Positions 33,445 through 44,400 of a DNA stretch of 64,000 nt are shown here, piece by piece. The notes beneath the pieces were generated by a model that did no database searches, was not told the DNA's origin, and was given only the letters and a program-made list of their open reading frames with translations. A program made the translations under genes and the position numbers. Position 1 is the stretch's first letter. The number at the start of each line of letters is the position of its first letter. This DNA comes from Gerris lacustris (Eukaryota; Arthropoda; Insecta; Hemiptera; Gerridae): contig OX578286.1 of the NCBI GenBank assembly GCA_951217055.1, forward strand, positions 34,938,345 through 35,002,344. The letters run 5' to 3'.

Positions 33445-33635
33445 ATTGGGGAATTGACCATGGCAATTGGTGACTAGGCAGTTGTTGATTTAGGGTTGAT
33501 CATGGAAGTTGGTGATCAGGCAGTTGTTGATTGAGGGATGGTCCTGGCAATTGATAACCAGGCAGTTGTTGATTTAGGGTTGATCATGGCAGTTGGTGAC
33601 CAGGCAGTTGTTGATTGAGGTTGATTGAGGTGTGA
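33445..33635. repeat. tandem repeat, ~47-bp units
   Basis: Four imperfect units around ACCAGGCAGTTGTTGATTTA and GGTTGATCATGGCAGTTGG. Confidence 0.8.
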
Positions 33636-34197
33636 GATGTTAGGATAATTCACATGTTGTGAAGGAGGGTAAAAGTGTATTTTGAAGATGAAAAATTTCT
33701 TGGCTTTTTGTTGGCTGTTGTTGTTGAGGGTCCTGAAAGTATGGTGTCTTGCTTCAGGCCCGAAGTAGGTATTTTGGTGGACTCCAGGTGATAAGAAGAG
33801 TTATGGTTATCCACATGTTGAGGTTTGAAGGAGTGTTGAAGTGTCTTGCACATAAAGTTGGTGTTAGGGTTCCTTCACCAACATTTGTCCGAGTGTGTAC
33901 TTAATCGTGCTGTAACTGTATTTGTGAAACAAATACAAACAGATTTGTGTGGTTATGTACGACTAAGTTCTACTTAACCACTTGGTTAAGGGAAAAAGAA
34001 GGTTATTGGGTAAAGTTAGCGGGAGTTTTCTTATTGTGGGTCAGTCAATGATGATAAAGATTATTATTGGTGTTTGCGAAGTTTTTGTTGTTGCAGGGAG
34101 GTTATGCACACACTGCCATTCCTTAAGAGGTGTCTAAACCTAGAGTCTAACCTAGTCTCAGTTACGAAATGATACAGTGCTGATGATATTCTAGATT
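33636..34197. other. gene-free stretch downstream of NACHT-ANK gene 2
   Basis: No coding region recognised. Confidence 0.35.
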
Positions 34198-34557
34198 CTA
34201 GATATTAAACCCCTTCATTTTTGTCAATTGTAATGCAAAATAACATATTTCTTCCCGTTGGTGATTAAGGCAGGAGTTGATAGAAAGAGAAGTTCCACTG
34301 TTGGTCCACAGAAGTACTAATTTGGTTATTTCTTTCCCTACAAGATATTCAACAATATCATACATTCCATAATAGGCAGGGGTATGCAAAGTTGTACCTT
34401 TTTTGTCAGCAACAATTGTACCAAATTTTTCACTCCAAGCTTTTCTATAAAATATTATACCTCATTAAAATGACCATCTCTAGCAGCAGCATGCAAAGGT
34501 ATACCATCTTTATCTGCTGGATCAATACTGTCTACTCTATTGATAATAGGATTAATT
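34198..34557 (-). pseudogene. detached ankyrin repeats past the stop of gene 2
   Basis: Immediately beyond the stop codon, a shifted frame reads INPIINRVDSIDPADKDGIP then LHAAARDGHFNEV, stop, YFIEKL. A further frame gives LHTPAYYGMYDIVEYLVG. These are two more ankyrin units of the same type, so the original array was longer and was cut by a frameshift at about 34558. Confidence 0.8.
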
Positions 34558-37500
34558 CTATATCGTAATATCAGCATTCATTTTTTCTAGTACTTCCCTT
34601 AGATACTTTACTATATCGTACCGGCCATTACTAACAGCAGTATGTAATGGTGTTACACCATTTTTATCGGCTGGATTAATATCGACGGGCTTAATATCAT
34701 CACCTTTTCTTTCTATAATTTCTTCCACTAGAAACTTTACTATATCATATTGACCCTCACCAGCAGCAGTATGTAGTGGTGTGCAACCATCATTATTTAA
34801 AGGATTAATGATAATATGTTTATTTTTTTTAAGTTCTTCCATAATATAGTTCATTACATCGTAAGAGTGTCCAACTGCCGCACTATTCAATGGTGTCCAA
34901 CAATATTTATTTGCAGGATTGATATCACCATTTAATTGTTTTAGTTCTTCCACTAGATACTTTACAATATCGAACCGGCCTTTTATTGCAGCAGAATGTA
35001 ATGGTGTCCAACCATCTTCATCGGCAGGATTAATTTTAGCATCTTTTCTTTCAATGAGTTCTTCCACTATAAACTTTACTACAACGTATTGGCCCTCACT
35101 AGCTGCAGTATGTAATGGTGTGAATCCATCTTTATTGGCAGGATTAATATTAGCATTTTTATTTTTTTTAAGTTCTTCCACAATGTAGTTTAGTACATCA
35201 GAAGAGTGTCCTACAGCCGCAATATTCAATGGCGTCCAACAATCTTTATTGGCAGGATTAATATCAGCATCTATTTTTATTAGTTCTTTCACTAGATACT
35301 CAACTATATCGTAAAAACCATTTAATGCTGCACAATGCAATGGTGTGGTGTAATCATTTTCATCGGCAGGATTAATATCAGCATTTATTTTTTTTAGTTC
35401 TTCCACTAGATACTTTACTATATCGTACTGGCCTTGTATTGAAGCAGAATGTAATGGTGTCCATCCATTTTTATCGGCAGGATTGATTTTAGTATCTTTT
35501 CTTTCAATAAGTTCTTCTACTAGATACTTTATTATATCGTAATGGCCTCCTCTAGCAGCAGAATGTAATGGTGTGCTACAATTTTCATCGGCAGGATTAA
35601 TTAAAGAATCAATATTTTTTTTTAGTTCTTCCACTAGATACTTTACAATGTCATAATGTCCTCCATCAGCAGCAGTATGTAATGGTGTGCAACGAACTCT
35701 ATCACCAGGATTAATTTCAGCGTCTACATTTCTTTTAAGTTCTTCCACTAAATATATTACTATATCATAATAACCTCTTGTAGCAGCAATATGTAATGGT
35801 GTGTAACGAGCTTTATCACCAGGATTAATTTTAGAATCTTTATTTTTTTTAAGTTCTTCCACTAGATACTTTACTACATCGTAATGGCCTCCTCTAGCAG
35901 CAGTATGTAATGGTGTGCATCCATCTTCATCACCAGGATTAAGTTTAGCATCTTTTCTTTCTATAAGTTCTTCCACTACATACTTAACTATATTGCAATG
36001 CCCTCCTTTAGCAGCAGTATGTAATGGTGTGCAACACTTATTATCAGCAGGATTAATATCTGCAGCTTTTCTTTTAAGCTCTTCCACTAGATACTTTACT
36101 ATATCGTAATGGCCTCCTCCGGCAGCAATATGTAATGGAGTGCAACCATCTTCATCGCCAGGATTAATGTTAGCATCTTTATTTTTTTTAAGTTCTTCTA
36201 CTAGATATTTTACTATATCATAATGGCCTCCTCTTGCAGCAGTATGTAATGGTGTGCAATTCTTATTATTGACAGGGTTAATATCTGCATCTTTTTTTAT
36301 AAGTTTTTCCACTAGATACTTTACTATATCGTAACGGCCATGTCTAGCTGCTTCATGCAAAGGTGTCCGTGTTCCATCTCCGAATATGTTAAGGTCAATA
36401 CACAAAATATTATTACAGTCAATACAAAAATTAATAATTTCAGCACCTTTTCCTACTAAAAGCTTTACAACTTTTAAGTTATCAGCTATAATAGCTTGAA
36501 GAAGAGGAGTCGTGCCTAGCACTTCAGAATTTACGCCAGCCCCTTCTTGCAGAAGCATTTCGACATCTCTATAATTACCATATTTAACTGCAGCATTCAA
36601 TTTCAACGTATTAATTTTGAACTGTTTAAAGTCTAAATAATCTCCTAAATATTGAACAACCTCTAAGTGACCTCTGTGAACTGCTAGATCTAATGGTGTT
36701 GTTCTCAGAATGTCTTTTCTATTTGCTGTTTGTCTTTGTCTATCTCTGTTTAAGAGAAATTTAACCATTTCTAGTTTACCATTTTCTGCGGCAAAATGTA
36801 ATGGAATCCTACAGAAATGGTTAATATCCAGCAAGTTAGCTTTTAGTTTGTCTACTAAAACTTCAGCGAATTTTATATAACCTTCTTGAGCAGCTATATG
36901 TAATAATGTTATTTTACCTTCGTAACGAGTTTTAACATTTCTTTTAGCTTCAAGCATTTCGCTACCACTTGCTCCATTTTCTAGAAGTAATTCTGCAATA
37001 CCCCAATACCCACCCATGTCAGCATAGCTTAATGGACTCCAGCCAAATATTTGGTCTTTAGCACTAATACTCAGACCATGCTGATATAATAACAATTTAA
37101 CAATATCTAAGTGACCATATGCTGCGGCTAAATGAAGTACTGTTCTATTTCCTTTATCAGGACTATTTATATTAATTACTGAGTTTGATAATAATTCCTT
37201 AACCTTATTTTTATCATTATTTAAAACTGCCATATGTAACTCATATTGATTTTGTCCTTTTTCATCCTTAGCTAGCATAAAATCAAAGAAATTACGTATT
37301 ACTTCATTTCCTTCTTTAAAAATATACTTTGATAAAAAATCTCGTACTTGCTTATACTTTGAATCATCTTCTGGTTCTGCTAGGATTTCAGCAAAGAAAT
37401 CTGCAGCAAAATATTCAGCAAAAGTACGGTGAATAAAACTTGGTTTACCATTAATGATCTGATAAACAATACCTTCATTTTCTTTACCTATTCCTATCTT

Positions 37501-40401
37501 TTCTTTTAATACTTCAATTTCTTTCTTTTTTTTCTCAGAAAGAAATTTTTTCAAATCCACTTCAGAAAATAATGAACTTAAAGCTAATCTCCTATGTTTT
37601 TCAATGAATGAGCCCATTGAATCAATATATGTCTCCTGAACAAATTCATTTCTTAAATCCATATTACCTTTTTCTACAAAATTTATCTTACGCCTGTTTT
37701 CAATAAATCGTTCATAAAGATCAAGCAAGTTAAGTCTATCAGGTAATTTAGGTTTATCAAGACCACGTTGATTAAGTTCAAGATTATAGAATGTTTTAAA
37801 ATCATCGTAAAATTCTTCTTGAAAAGCTTCAGCAAGCATTCTTGTCTGCAATGGTACACATGTGAAACTGCTTTCTTTGTCAGAGATAGACTTAGAGAAT
37901 TTTGCGATTAGTTCCTCAGCATAACTTTTTGCTCGTGCCTGAATTAAATCCTTAATTTCTTCAAAATTAGAGGAATTATCAGCTTCCTCTACTATATCCT
38001 TAATATTTTCAGATATTTTATGTTGTTTACCTAGCTGTTTATTTAATAGATTTGTTATCTTCTCAACCATTTCTTCTTTTTTAGAAGGTTCAAATTCCGA
38101 AGTTAAATTTTTGATTTGCTTTAGATTATCTTCTTTATCCATCATTTCAACAATTTCAAATTCAATTATTTTAGAGACCTTTTCAGCCAGACTATTAATT
38201 CTTTCATCTTCAATTTCACTACCTATTTTAATCGTAAATGCTTTAATCACGTCGTAAAGGAAGTTCGTCTTCCAAAATTTCTCTAAGAACTCTTTCTGGG
38301 TTACTTCAGACAATGGTTCTAGAGTATATGAAAACGCACTTAATACATCTTCTAGATTGTATTGTGCAGACGAACGAGTAGTGATCCATAATTTTTTTAC
38401 CTGATTCTTTAAAAAGTGCACCATTTCTATAAACTTACCTTTATAATCGGTATTAGAAGCAATCTCATCAAACCCATCAAATAAAAAAATGGAACTATTT
38501 AAATCTAGACTTTTAATTTCTACAATTTCCTCCAAAAATTTAACAATTCCATTTTTGTTTTTAAAATCTGCTCCAGATAACTTATCTGTATGATCATTTA
38601 AGTTAACTCTAACCACTTTGACAGAACTACTAACCTTTCTTTGCTCTATTGCTAAATGGGTGAGTAAAGTAGACTTACCCATACCAGGTCCAGCAGAAAT
38701 TATAACTACTCTGTCATTAATATCACTTATTTTCTCAACTTTGCTGCTTTGAACTTTACAATGATCTACAAACTCCCTTAATTCAGACAGAGCACCATGA
38801 GAATGTTGCCAAATAAACTTGCTTTCTTCCTTTTTAAGCCAATGGATGTTACGATCTTTGTATTCCTTACATAACGTTTCAAAATCTCTACGCTTATTAG
38901 AAATTATAACTATATCCTGATTTTTTTCAAGTTTTGATTGATCAACTTGACTGCCGCTAGTAACATAAAACTTAGATGTTTCTGTCTTAAAATCATCTTT
39001 AATTTCGGTACAACGGTCAAGTATCCTAGATATATAATAGTATTTAGTAATACCTAATCCAGATACAATATTATCTTCTGTTTGTGTTTCTTTTGGCATC
39101 AATCTTTTAATGTCTTGTGCTACTTGAGTTACAGCTTCCAGCGTTTTACCATGTCCATCTCTATTTTCTTCTCTTCCTTCTTCAATAGATTTTCCAATTA
39201 TTCGACGTTCCTGTTCAGCTTCTTCCAAAGATTGCTGAAAATTGGTATAATATTCATCAACACTTAAGTTTTTTAGATTATCTACTACAGCTGCTAATGT
39301 CATACGATCTTCATCAGTGCATTTATAACTTTGTTGTTTTAAAATATCTAATTCTTTCATGATATCATCTTTATCCTTTTGTACTCGTTTCTTAATTCTT
39401 TTTTCAAATAAATCTTTATCATCTAAATTAATTTTTTTAAATATAGATTCTACAATATTTTCTTTATATCTTGTGTCTAAAATATACTGGTAGTCTTTAA
39501 AATGTCCACATTTAATAAGATTGGAAGACTTATACTGTTCTTTCAATGTATCCCAATCATCTGAGGAGAATAGACGACGATAACCGTATTTCTCAACCTT
39601 ACTTTTTCCATTTATCTTTTCATAATAACTATACACTCTGCTTGAAGCCTTTTCATCTTCTTCTTCTCTTACCAACCCTACTTTTTGGTATAAACTAGAT
39701 GTTGACCATTTAATTTTATCCGACCCATAATCATAGTATACTTCAAACCCAGGCGTTTTAATACTAGAGTTAGGAATAGGTACTCCATAAACAGGTTTAA
39801 CCTTGGATTTACCAAAAATAATGCAGTCTGTGAAACAGTCAACTCTCGTTACTGCATAATAATTGATTGCTCTATCTGTAGCATCTCTTGCCAAATACTG
39901 CATCGCAATTTTCTGATCATAATTTGAAGAAACACTCATGAATTGCATCTCAAAACTTTGAAATACATCAAATCCAACTTCTACCATAGTTCTTCTGAAA
40001 CGAGTCTTATCTTTTAGAAAACGTTCTATCAGATCCACTAGATTGGCAGCTTTCTTTCTATGGTGTTCACTGACTATATAACTTGCTACCTTTTCTCCCC
40101 CCACTCTTCCTGTTGCTCCTAATCTTACTCCATCGACAAGATAACTTAACAGAAACCCTAATAGTCCAAATGTAGCTCCTCCAAATCCTTGTCCCAATAT
40201 CTTTGAATATTTTCCTGCCTTCTTTATTTTTCCTTCTAAAATCAGATGAGAGATATGTAATTTACCCTCAAATTCTTCAACAAAATACCTTATAAACTCT
40301 TCTAGTTTATCATTTACCTCCCTATTAATAGTGCTTTTTTGTCTTCCACTTACCTGTAAGCTGGAACTCAGTTGAGCAGCATTATCAGATCTTATATCCA
40401 T
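34558..40401 (-). CDS. NACHT-ankyrin STAND protein (NLR-like), copy 2
   Basis: 1947-residue single-exon ORF, paralogous to the 4715-8491 gene over its first 1200 or so residues. N-terminal conserved region 1-310 with a Gly-rich hydrophobic stretch at 69-110. Charged linker about 320-440. Conserved block NKRRDFETLCKEYKDRNIHW at 502-521. NACHT with Walker A AGPGMGKST at 570-578 (A replaces the first G; the essential GxxxxGKST is present), Walker B LFDGFDE around 640-646, sensor LWITTRS with R676. About 24 ankyrin units run from 1052 to the end. The first eight are irregular and shared with copy 1. The last sixteen are a homogeneous 37-38-residue type (TPLHTAARGGHYDIVKYLVE) unique to this copy. 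The C terminus looks truncated by a frameshift. Inferred role: sensor-type STAND ATPase with the repeat array as ligand-binding surface. Confidence 0.87.
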   Translation of the reverse strand: MDIRSDNAAQLSSSLQVSGRQKSTINREVNDKLEEFIRYFVEEFEGKLHISHLILEGKIKKAGKYSKILGQGFGGATFGLLGFLLSYLVDGVRLGATGRVGGEKVASYIVSEHHRKKAANLVDLIERFLKDKTRFRRTMVEVGFDVFQSFEMQFMSVSSNYDQKIAMQYLARDATDRAINYYAVTRVDCFTDCIIFGKSKVKPVYGVPIPNSSIKTPGFEVYYDYGSDKIKWSTSSLYQKVGLVREEEDEKASSRVYSYYEKINGKSKVEKYGYRRLFSSDDWDTLKEQYKSSNLIKCGHFKDYQYILDTRYKENIVESIFKKINLDDKDLFEKRIKKRVQKDKDDIMKELDILKQQSYKCTDEDRMTLAAVVDNLKNLSVDEYYTNFQQSLEEAEQERRIIGKSIEEGREENRDGHGKTLEAVTQVAQDIKRLMPKETQTEDNIVSGLGITKYYYISRILDRCTEIKDDFKTETSKFYVTSGSQVDQSKLEKNQDIVIISNKRRDFETLCKEYKDRNIHWLKKEESKFIWQHSHGALSELREFVDHCKVQSSKVEKISDINDRVVIISAGPGMGKSTLLTHLAIEQRKVSSSVKVVRVNLNDHTDKLSGADFKNKNGIVKFLEEIVEIKSLDLNSSIFLFDGFDEIASNTDYKGKFIEMVHFLKNQVKKLWITTRSSAQYNLEDVLSAFSYTLEPLSEVTQKEFLEKFWKTNFLYDVIKAFTIKIGSEIEDERINSLAEKVSKIIEFEIVEMMDKEDNLKQIKNLTSEFEPSKKEEMVEKITNLLNKQLGKQHKISENIKDIVEEADNSSNFEEIKDLIQARAKSYAEELIAKFSKSISDKESSFTCVPLQTRMLAEAFQEEFYDDFKTFYNLELNQRGLDKPKLPDRLNLLDLYERFIENRRKINFVEKGNMDLRNEFVQETYIDSMGSFIEKHRRLALSSLFSEVDLKKFLSEKKKKEIEVLKEKIGIGKENEGIVYQIINGKPSFIHRTFAEYFAADFFAEILAEPEDDSKYKQVRDFLSKYIFKEGNEVIRNFFDFMLAKDEKGQNQYELHMAVLNNDKNKVKELLSNSVININSPDKGNRTVLHLAAAYGHLDIVKLLLYQHGLSISAKDQIFGWSPLSYADMGGYWGIAELLLENGASGSEMLEAKRNVKTRYEGKITLLHIAAQEGYIKFAEVLVDKLKANLLDINHFCRIPLHFAAENGKLEMVKFLLNRDRQRQTANRKDILRTTPLDLAVHRGHLEVVQYLGDYLDFKQFKINTLKLNAAVKYGNYRDVEMLLQEGAGVNSEVLGTTPLLQAIIADNLKVVKLLVGKGAEIINFCIDCNNILCIDLNIFGDGTRTPLHEAARHGRYDIVKYLVEKLIKKDADINPVNNKNCTPLHTAARGGHYDIVKYLVEELKKNKDANINPGDEDGCTPLHIAAGGGHYDIVKYLVEELKRKAADINPADNKCCTPLHTAAKGGHCNIVKYVVEELIERKDAKLNPGDEDGCTPLHTAARGGHYDVVKYLVEELKKNKDSKINPGDKARYTPLHIAATRGYYDIVIYLVEELKRNVDAEINPGDRVRCTPLHTAADGGHYDIVKYLVEELKKNIDSLINPADENCSTPLHSAARGGHYDIIKYLVEELIERKDTKINPADKNGWTPLHSASIQGQYDIVKYLVEELKKINADINPADENDYTTPLHCAALNGFYDIVEYLVKELIKIDADINPANKDCWTPLNIAAVGHSSDVLNYIVEELKKNKNANINPANKDGFTPLHTAASEGQYVVVKFIVEELIERKDAKINPADEDGWTPLHSAAIKGRFDIVKYLVEELKQLNGDINPANKYCWTPLNSAAVGHSYDVMNYIMEELKKNKHIIINPLNNDGCTPLHTAAGEGQYDIVKFLVEEIIERKGDDIKPVDINPADKNGVTPLHTAVSNGRYDIVKYLREVLEKMNADITI
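34830..35230 (-). repeat. higher-order duplication inside the ankyrin array
   Basis: The unit with WTPLN.AAVGHS.DV.NYI recurs at about 34830-34892 and 35170-35232. The two units between match as well, so a block of three repeats (about 341 bp) was duplicated. Confidence 0.75.
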
Positions 40402-40620
40402 TTGTTTCTAAAGTATAGACGCTTCAATGCCAGAATTCTTTAAACTAGGCCCATTATCAAGTTAGTGTTACAATTCTTGCTCTTGGTTATGTTGAGAAGG
40501 CATCTTCATTTCTCCTAAATGCTGTTTGTCCTCCATATCTACCAAACGTCAGCATCTTCCTGCCTATTTAACATAAAAACACAAAGTTATATTAGATTTC
40601 TCATAATATGATAGTAGAAA
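40402..40620 (-). promoter_or_regulatory. duplicated 5' flank of NACHT-ANK gene 2
   Basis: Colinear with 8492-8700, ending in the shared CCTGCCTATTTAACATAAA region. Probable 5' UTR/promoter; homology fades beyond it. Confidence 0.45.
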
Positions 40621-40659
40621 AAATGAGCAATACAAGATATTACTAAAGTAAGTATGCCT

Positions 40660-41390
40660 TACTGGTATTTTCTTCTTCCGAGCATACCGAATGTAACGGA
40701 AGCTATGTAATCGTTCTGAAGAACAACAAATTTTTAGGACTCCGATTTCAAAAATTCCAAGAAAATAAGTTTCCACACATCAAAATTAATGTTTGGCGGA
40801 TTTTTACGTTTGCACATGCGCAGTGACTGCTATAAATCCAATTAAAATGACATTTATACGTGACTATATAGGGTATAATCTGCACAATCCCTGAAAAATT
40901 CATCGAAATCGGATGTAAATTGTGGTAGTTATGCGTGTGGAAGGATTTCACGTTTACGCATGCGCAGTGGCTATGACTGATCCTATCATTTTGAAATTCA
41001 TGTGGCATTATCATTCGTTCGATCCTTAACCTCCAAATTTGAACGATATTGGAGGATTTTACGATTGCTTTTGAGCTGAGGTAACCATTAATCAGCGAGT
41101 GATTAAATTCATAGGGGACTATCTAGAGCCTAACTAACTCGCGTAATCCCTGGCAATTTCATGATAAACCAAGGATCTTATAAAATAGGGATGGAGAACT
41201 ATGCGAAAAAAGTGTCGTCAAGAACTAGGAAAATCTAGTAGGATATATTACCTTTCTGCATGGTTATAACTGTAGAAGATTAAGAAGAATGTGAAGAATT
41301 CGATCAAGTTATGTTATTTTTAAAATTAAATTTTCTTCCACTCGCGTTTATTATTTAAGTTAAACTTTTTAAAATTGTATGTATTAAATT
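40660..41390. other. spacer with repeat fragments
   Basis: A short family A end (40675-40760, TGTAACGGAAGCTATGTAAT). Then two imperfect copies of a ~150-bp sequence (40765-41000) that both contain TTTACG...CATGCGCAGTG. No gene. Confidence 0.45.
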
Positions 41391-41392
41391 GC

Positions 41393-42350
41393 TTCCGAGC
41401 TTACCGAAGGTAACGGAAGCTATGAGATCGTTCTGAAGAACGAAAAATGTTTTGGTCTCCGATTTCAAGAATTCCAAGACAGAAATACGTTTCAGACTTA
41501 GAATAATACTATAGATAGAAGGAGCATAGAATCGGAATCCTAAGCAATTACTGATAAGAGACTGAAGCCAACTTTTGCCGAGAGGTTGTGTCCTTAAGAC
41601 CAGGCTGCCATCATAACAACATCATTTTTTCCATTTAAACAGGAGAAGTTTGGCCATGCTTTAGTAACTATTCAAAGCCCGCTCACAAACATCAAGAAGA
41701 AAAACCCTGCCATTGGTTATTGTTTACGTTTCACTCTGACGTCATTTTTTACAACTCGCCCAGCATGATATAATAAACATTATTTTTAGCATATTTCAAG
41801 CTAAAATAAGATAAAACACAAAAAAATATTACAATAAACTAAACTGACTATCAATAATTATAATTTAATAAAAAATTAAATAAAGAACCAAAGGCAAATC
41901 ATTTTAGAGTTATGACGTCACAAATTACAAAAATGAATTTTTAGAACGTGGATTAAGGGACACAACCAAAGTTGGCTTCAATGTAATCAGTGATCCTTCT
42001 TCTATATATAGTATTATTCTAAGGTTTCAGACATCAATGATAATTTTTGTTTCCGTGTCTGTCAACAAATATTATAGCTTCAAAAGTACTTATCTGATTT
42101 GTATGAAACTTTTACAGTTTATTGAGAGTAACCCGCAGATAGCCACAGATTAATTTGATCCGTCAGCGCTCTTAAACTTTTGCTATGTTGATACTTGAAT
42201 TCATGTATAAAATCAAAACAATTTTGACAGATTAAGAAAAACGGGGGAAACAATCAAACTGATTAGACAATAATGGCTTCTGAACGCATAAAAGAAGCTA
42301 TGTGCCTAAGCTATGTGCAGTCTATTTTTTTATATTCACAATACATTTTT
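41393..42350 (-). mobile_element. repeat family A, copy in reverse orientation
   Basis: Begins with the terminal hairpin (GCTTCCGAGCTTACCGAAGG) and, after the nested insertion 41497-42023, resumes with GACATCAATGATAATTTTTG and the internal text of the family. Confidence 0.65.
41497..42023. mobile_element. nested TIR element with 8-bp TSD
   Basis: Inverted ends CTTAGAATAATACTATAGAT and its complement. GTTTCAGA at 41489-41496 and 42024-42031. The other family A copies have a single GTTTCAGA-like site here. 8-bp TSD suggests hAT or a related superfamily. 527 bp, no ORF. Confidence 0.8.
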
Positions 42351-42650
42351 TGAAAAGGTAAACTGTGACAATTTTGTAGAATAAAATCATATTCTGCAAT
42401 AAAAATAACCTGTTTCCAAATTAATTATTAAATTATTAATAACTATTCTAATAAATAAATTTGACTAATCTATTAAAGTAACACAGTAAATTAAAATAAA
42501 AAACTTAAAACAAGAAAACATTTAATTAAAAATTTGATTAAAAAAAATGTTAGATTGTAACCTTTCATTCAAAATAAACAATGGACAACAGTCTGGAAGA
42601 AATTGTCCTACTAAAAAGTTCTGAGCATGCGCAGTCGAAATTTTATTGAG

Positions 42651-43500
42651 CTGAGCGAAGCGAAGCTCTTATACTACACTTTGCATTTGTTTAGACGCAT
42701 ACTCCTCCTGAACAGCTGAACCGACCCGCACAAAATTTGGCACGGTCAATATGACCAACCACAGGAAGTTATAAATGTGAAATGGTCCAAATTGGTAAAC
42801 AGGGGTACGGGGTACAAAAGTTTCCTCCTGAATGGCTGTACCAATCCACACAAAATTCGGCACGGTCAATGTGACCAACCACAGGAAGTTATAAATGTGA
42901 AATGGTCCAAATTGGTACACAGGGGTACGGGGTACAAAAGTTTCCTCCTGAATGGCTGTACCAATCCACACAAAATTCGGCACGGTCAATGTGACCAACC
43001 ACAGGAAGGTATATAAATCTGAAATGGTCCAAATTTGTACACAGGGGTATACAAGATATAGGGTACAAGAGTTTCCTCCTGAAAGGCTGAACCAATCTGC
43101 ACAAAATTCAGCACGGTGAATGATTTTTTCAGGAATGTGACCAACCACAGAAAGGGATATATCTGATATGATCCAAATTGGTACAAGGGGTACGGGGTAC
43201 AAAAGTTAAAATAGTATATGACGTAGGAAAGCTCTTTCCAGTTATTGTTATTATGTTCACTTTTGTCATATTATCATTTAAGAGGGGGGTACAATAGAAA
43301 AACAGGAAACAATGCTCTATAATTAAAAAATAGGAACATTACTATTTTTGATCCGATTTCAGCTGTTTATAACTAAAAATGTTTATTGTTCAGGATTAAA
43401 ATGCACGCTCAGCTCAACATTGCAAGCAGACAACTGCATTGCACACCTAGTGTTGATTTTTTCCACGTTTGTGGCGACACTATTTTACCCTGGAGATACA
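42651..43500. mobile_element. Helitron-like derivative with 120-bp tandem repeats
   Basis: Starts with GAGCTGAGCGAAGCGAAGCT. Internal segments (AAGCTCTTT...; AAGAGGGGGGTACAATAG) are shared with the Helitron at 44401-45910, and the right part with 13976-14020. It includes about four 120-bp tandem units (42705-43200) around CACAAAATTCGGCACGGTCA. Confidence 0.5.
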
Positions 43501-44400
43501 CTTAGTGCTCCATCCCTATATTTCATAAGATCCTTGTCATAAACGGATGAAAATTGTCATAGATTCGTGGACACACAGACTGCCAGACCCACTGACAGAC
43601 ACGGAACTAATTTTTTTCAGGAAGGTTTAAATCTCATGCTTGCGCTACCTTGATAGACTTTGAAGCAGTATTTATAATAGCATATAATTATATAATTATT
43701 ACTAAAATTATAGCATATAATTTATATAATTATTATTAAATAATTTATGTAGTACATTAAATTTATTATATATTTATAATTTAAATATTTTATTAAACCT
43801 AAATTAATAGCCAACAGGTTGATTGTGAAGCTATTCAGAATCTACAGTGTGAATTAGCCCGAAGTTTAGCGCAAGGTGACATAACCGCTTGATACTAAAT
43901 AGAATTGAGGGGGCCGGCGATCCGTAGTGGCTGGATTTGCAAATCTCATACGAATCACCTGCTGGAATCGTAGTCTGAACGGATGGCCTCTTGGTTTCGT
44001 AATGTAGTCTAAACTTTTTCAATTTACCCCACTCTAAACGGTTGCCATTTCCTACTTGGTTTCTTTAGAATTCTTCATTCGCGAATCAAATGGAATCTCA
44101 TTGAGAATTATACTTACAGACTAACAGATAGACATACAGACAAACTGGTAGACAGACAGACATACACAGGACCAAAAAATGTTCTGTGATGTCTAAAACA
44201 GATTTCTGTCTTACATAAAAAAAGTTTGTTCTACTGATAAGAATAATCACAAAGCTTTGGTAAGCTCGGAAGGAGAATATAATCAACTAAGTTATTTTTA
44301 ATAAATCAGACAATTTAGTCTTTGAACTAAAAAAAACAAAACTTTATCTAATTCCCATCTTTCTCCTTGTAATAAAGTTAAATAATTGCCATTAGGTTTA
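43501..44400. other. gene-free stretch with family A fragment
   Basis: AT-rich repeats at 43670-43800. A family A fragment at about 44060-44280 (ACAGATTTCTGTCTTACATA). No gene. Confidence 0.4.

Noticed and set aside
42669..43202. 177-codon open frame with repeated peptide blocks
   Set aside because: It is the translation of a 120-bp tandem repeat; a period divisible by three keeps frames open on both strands.
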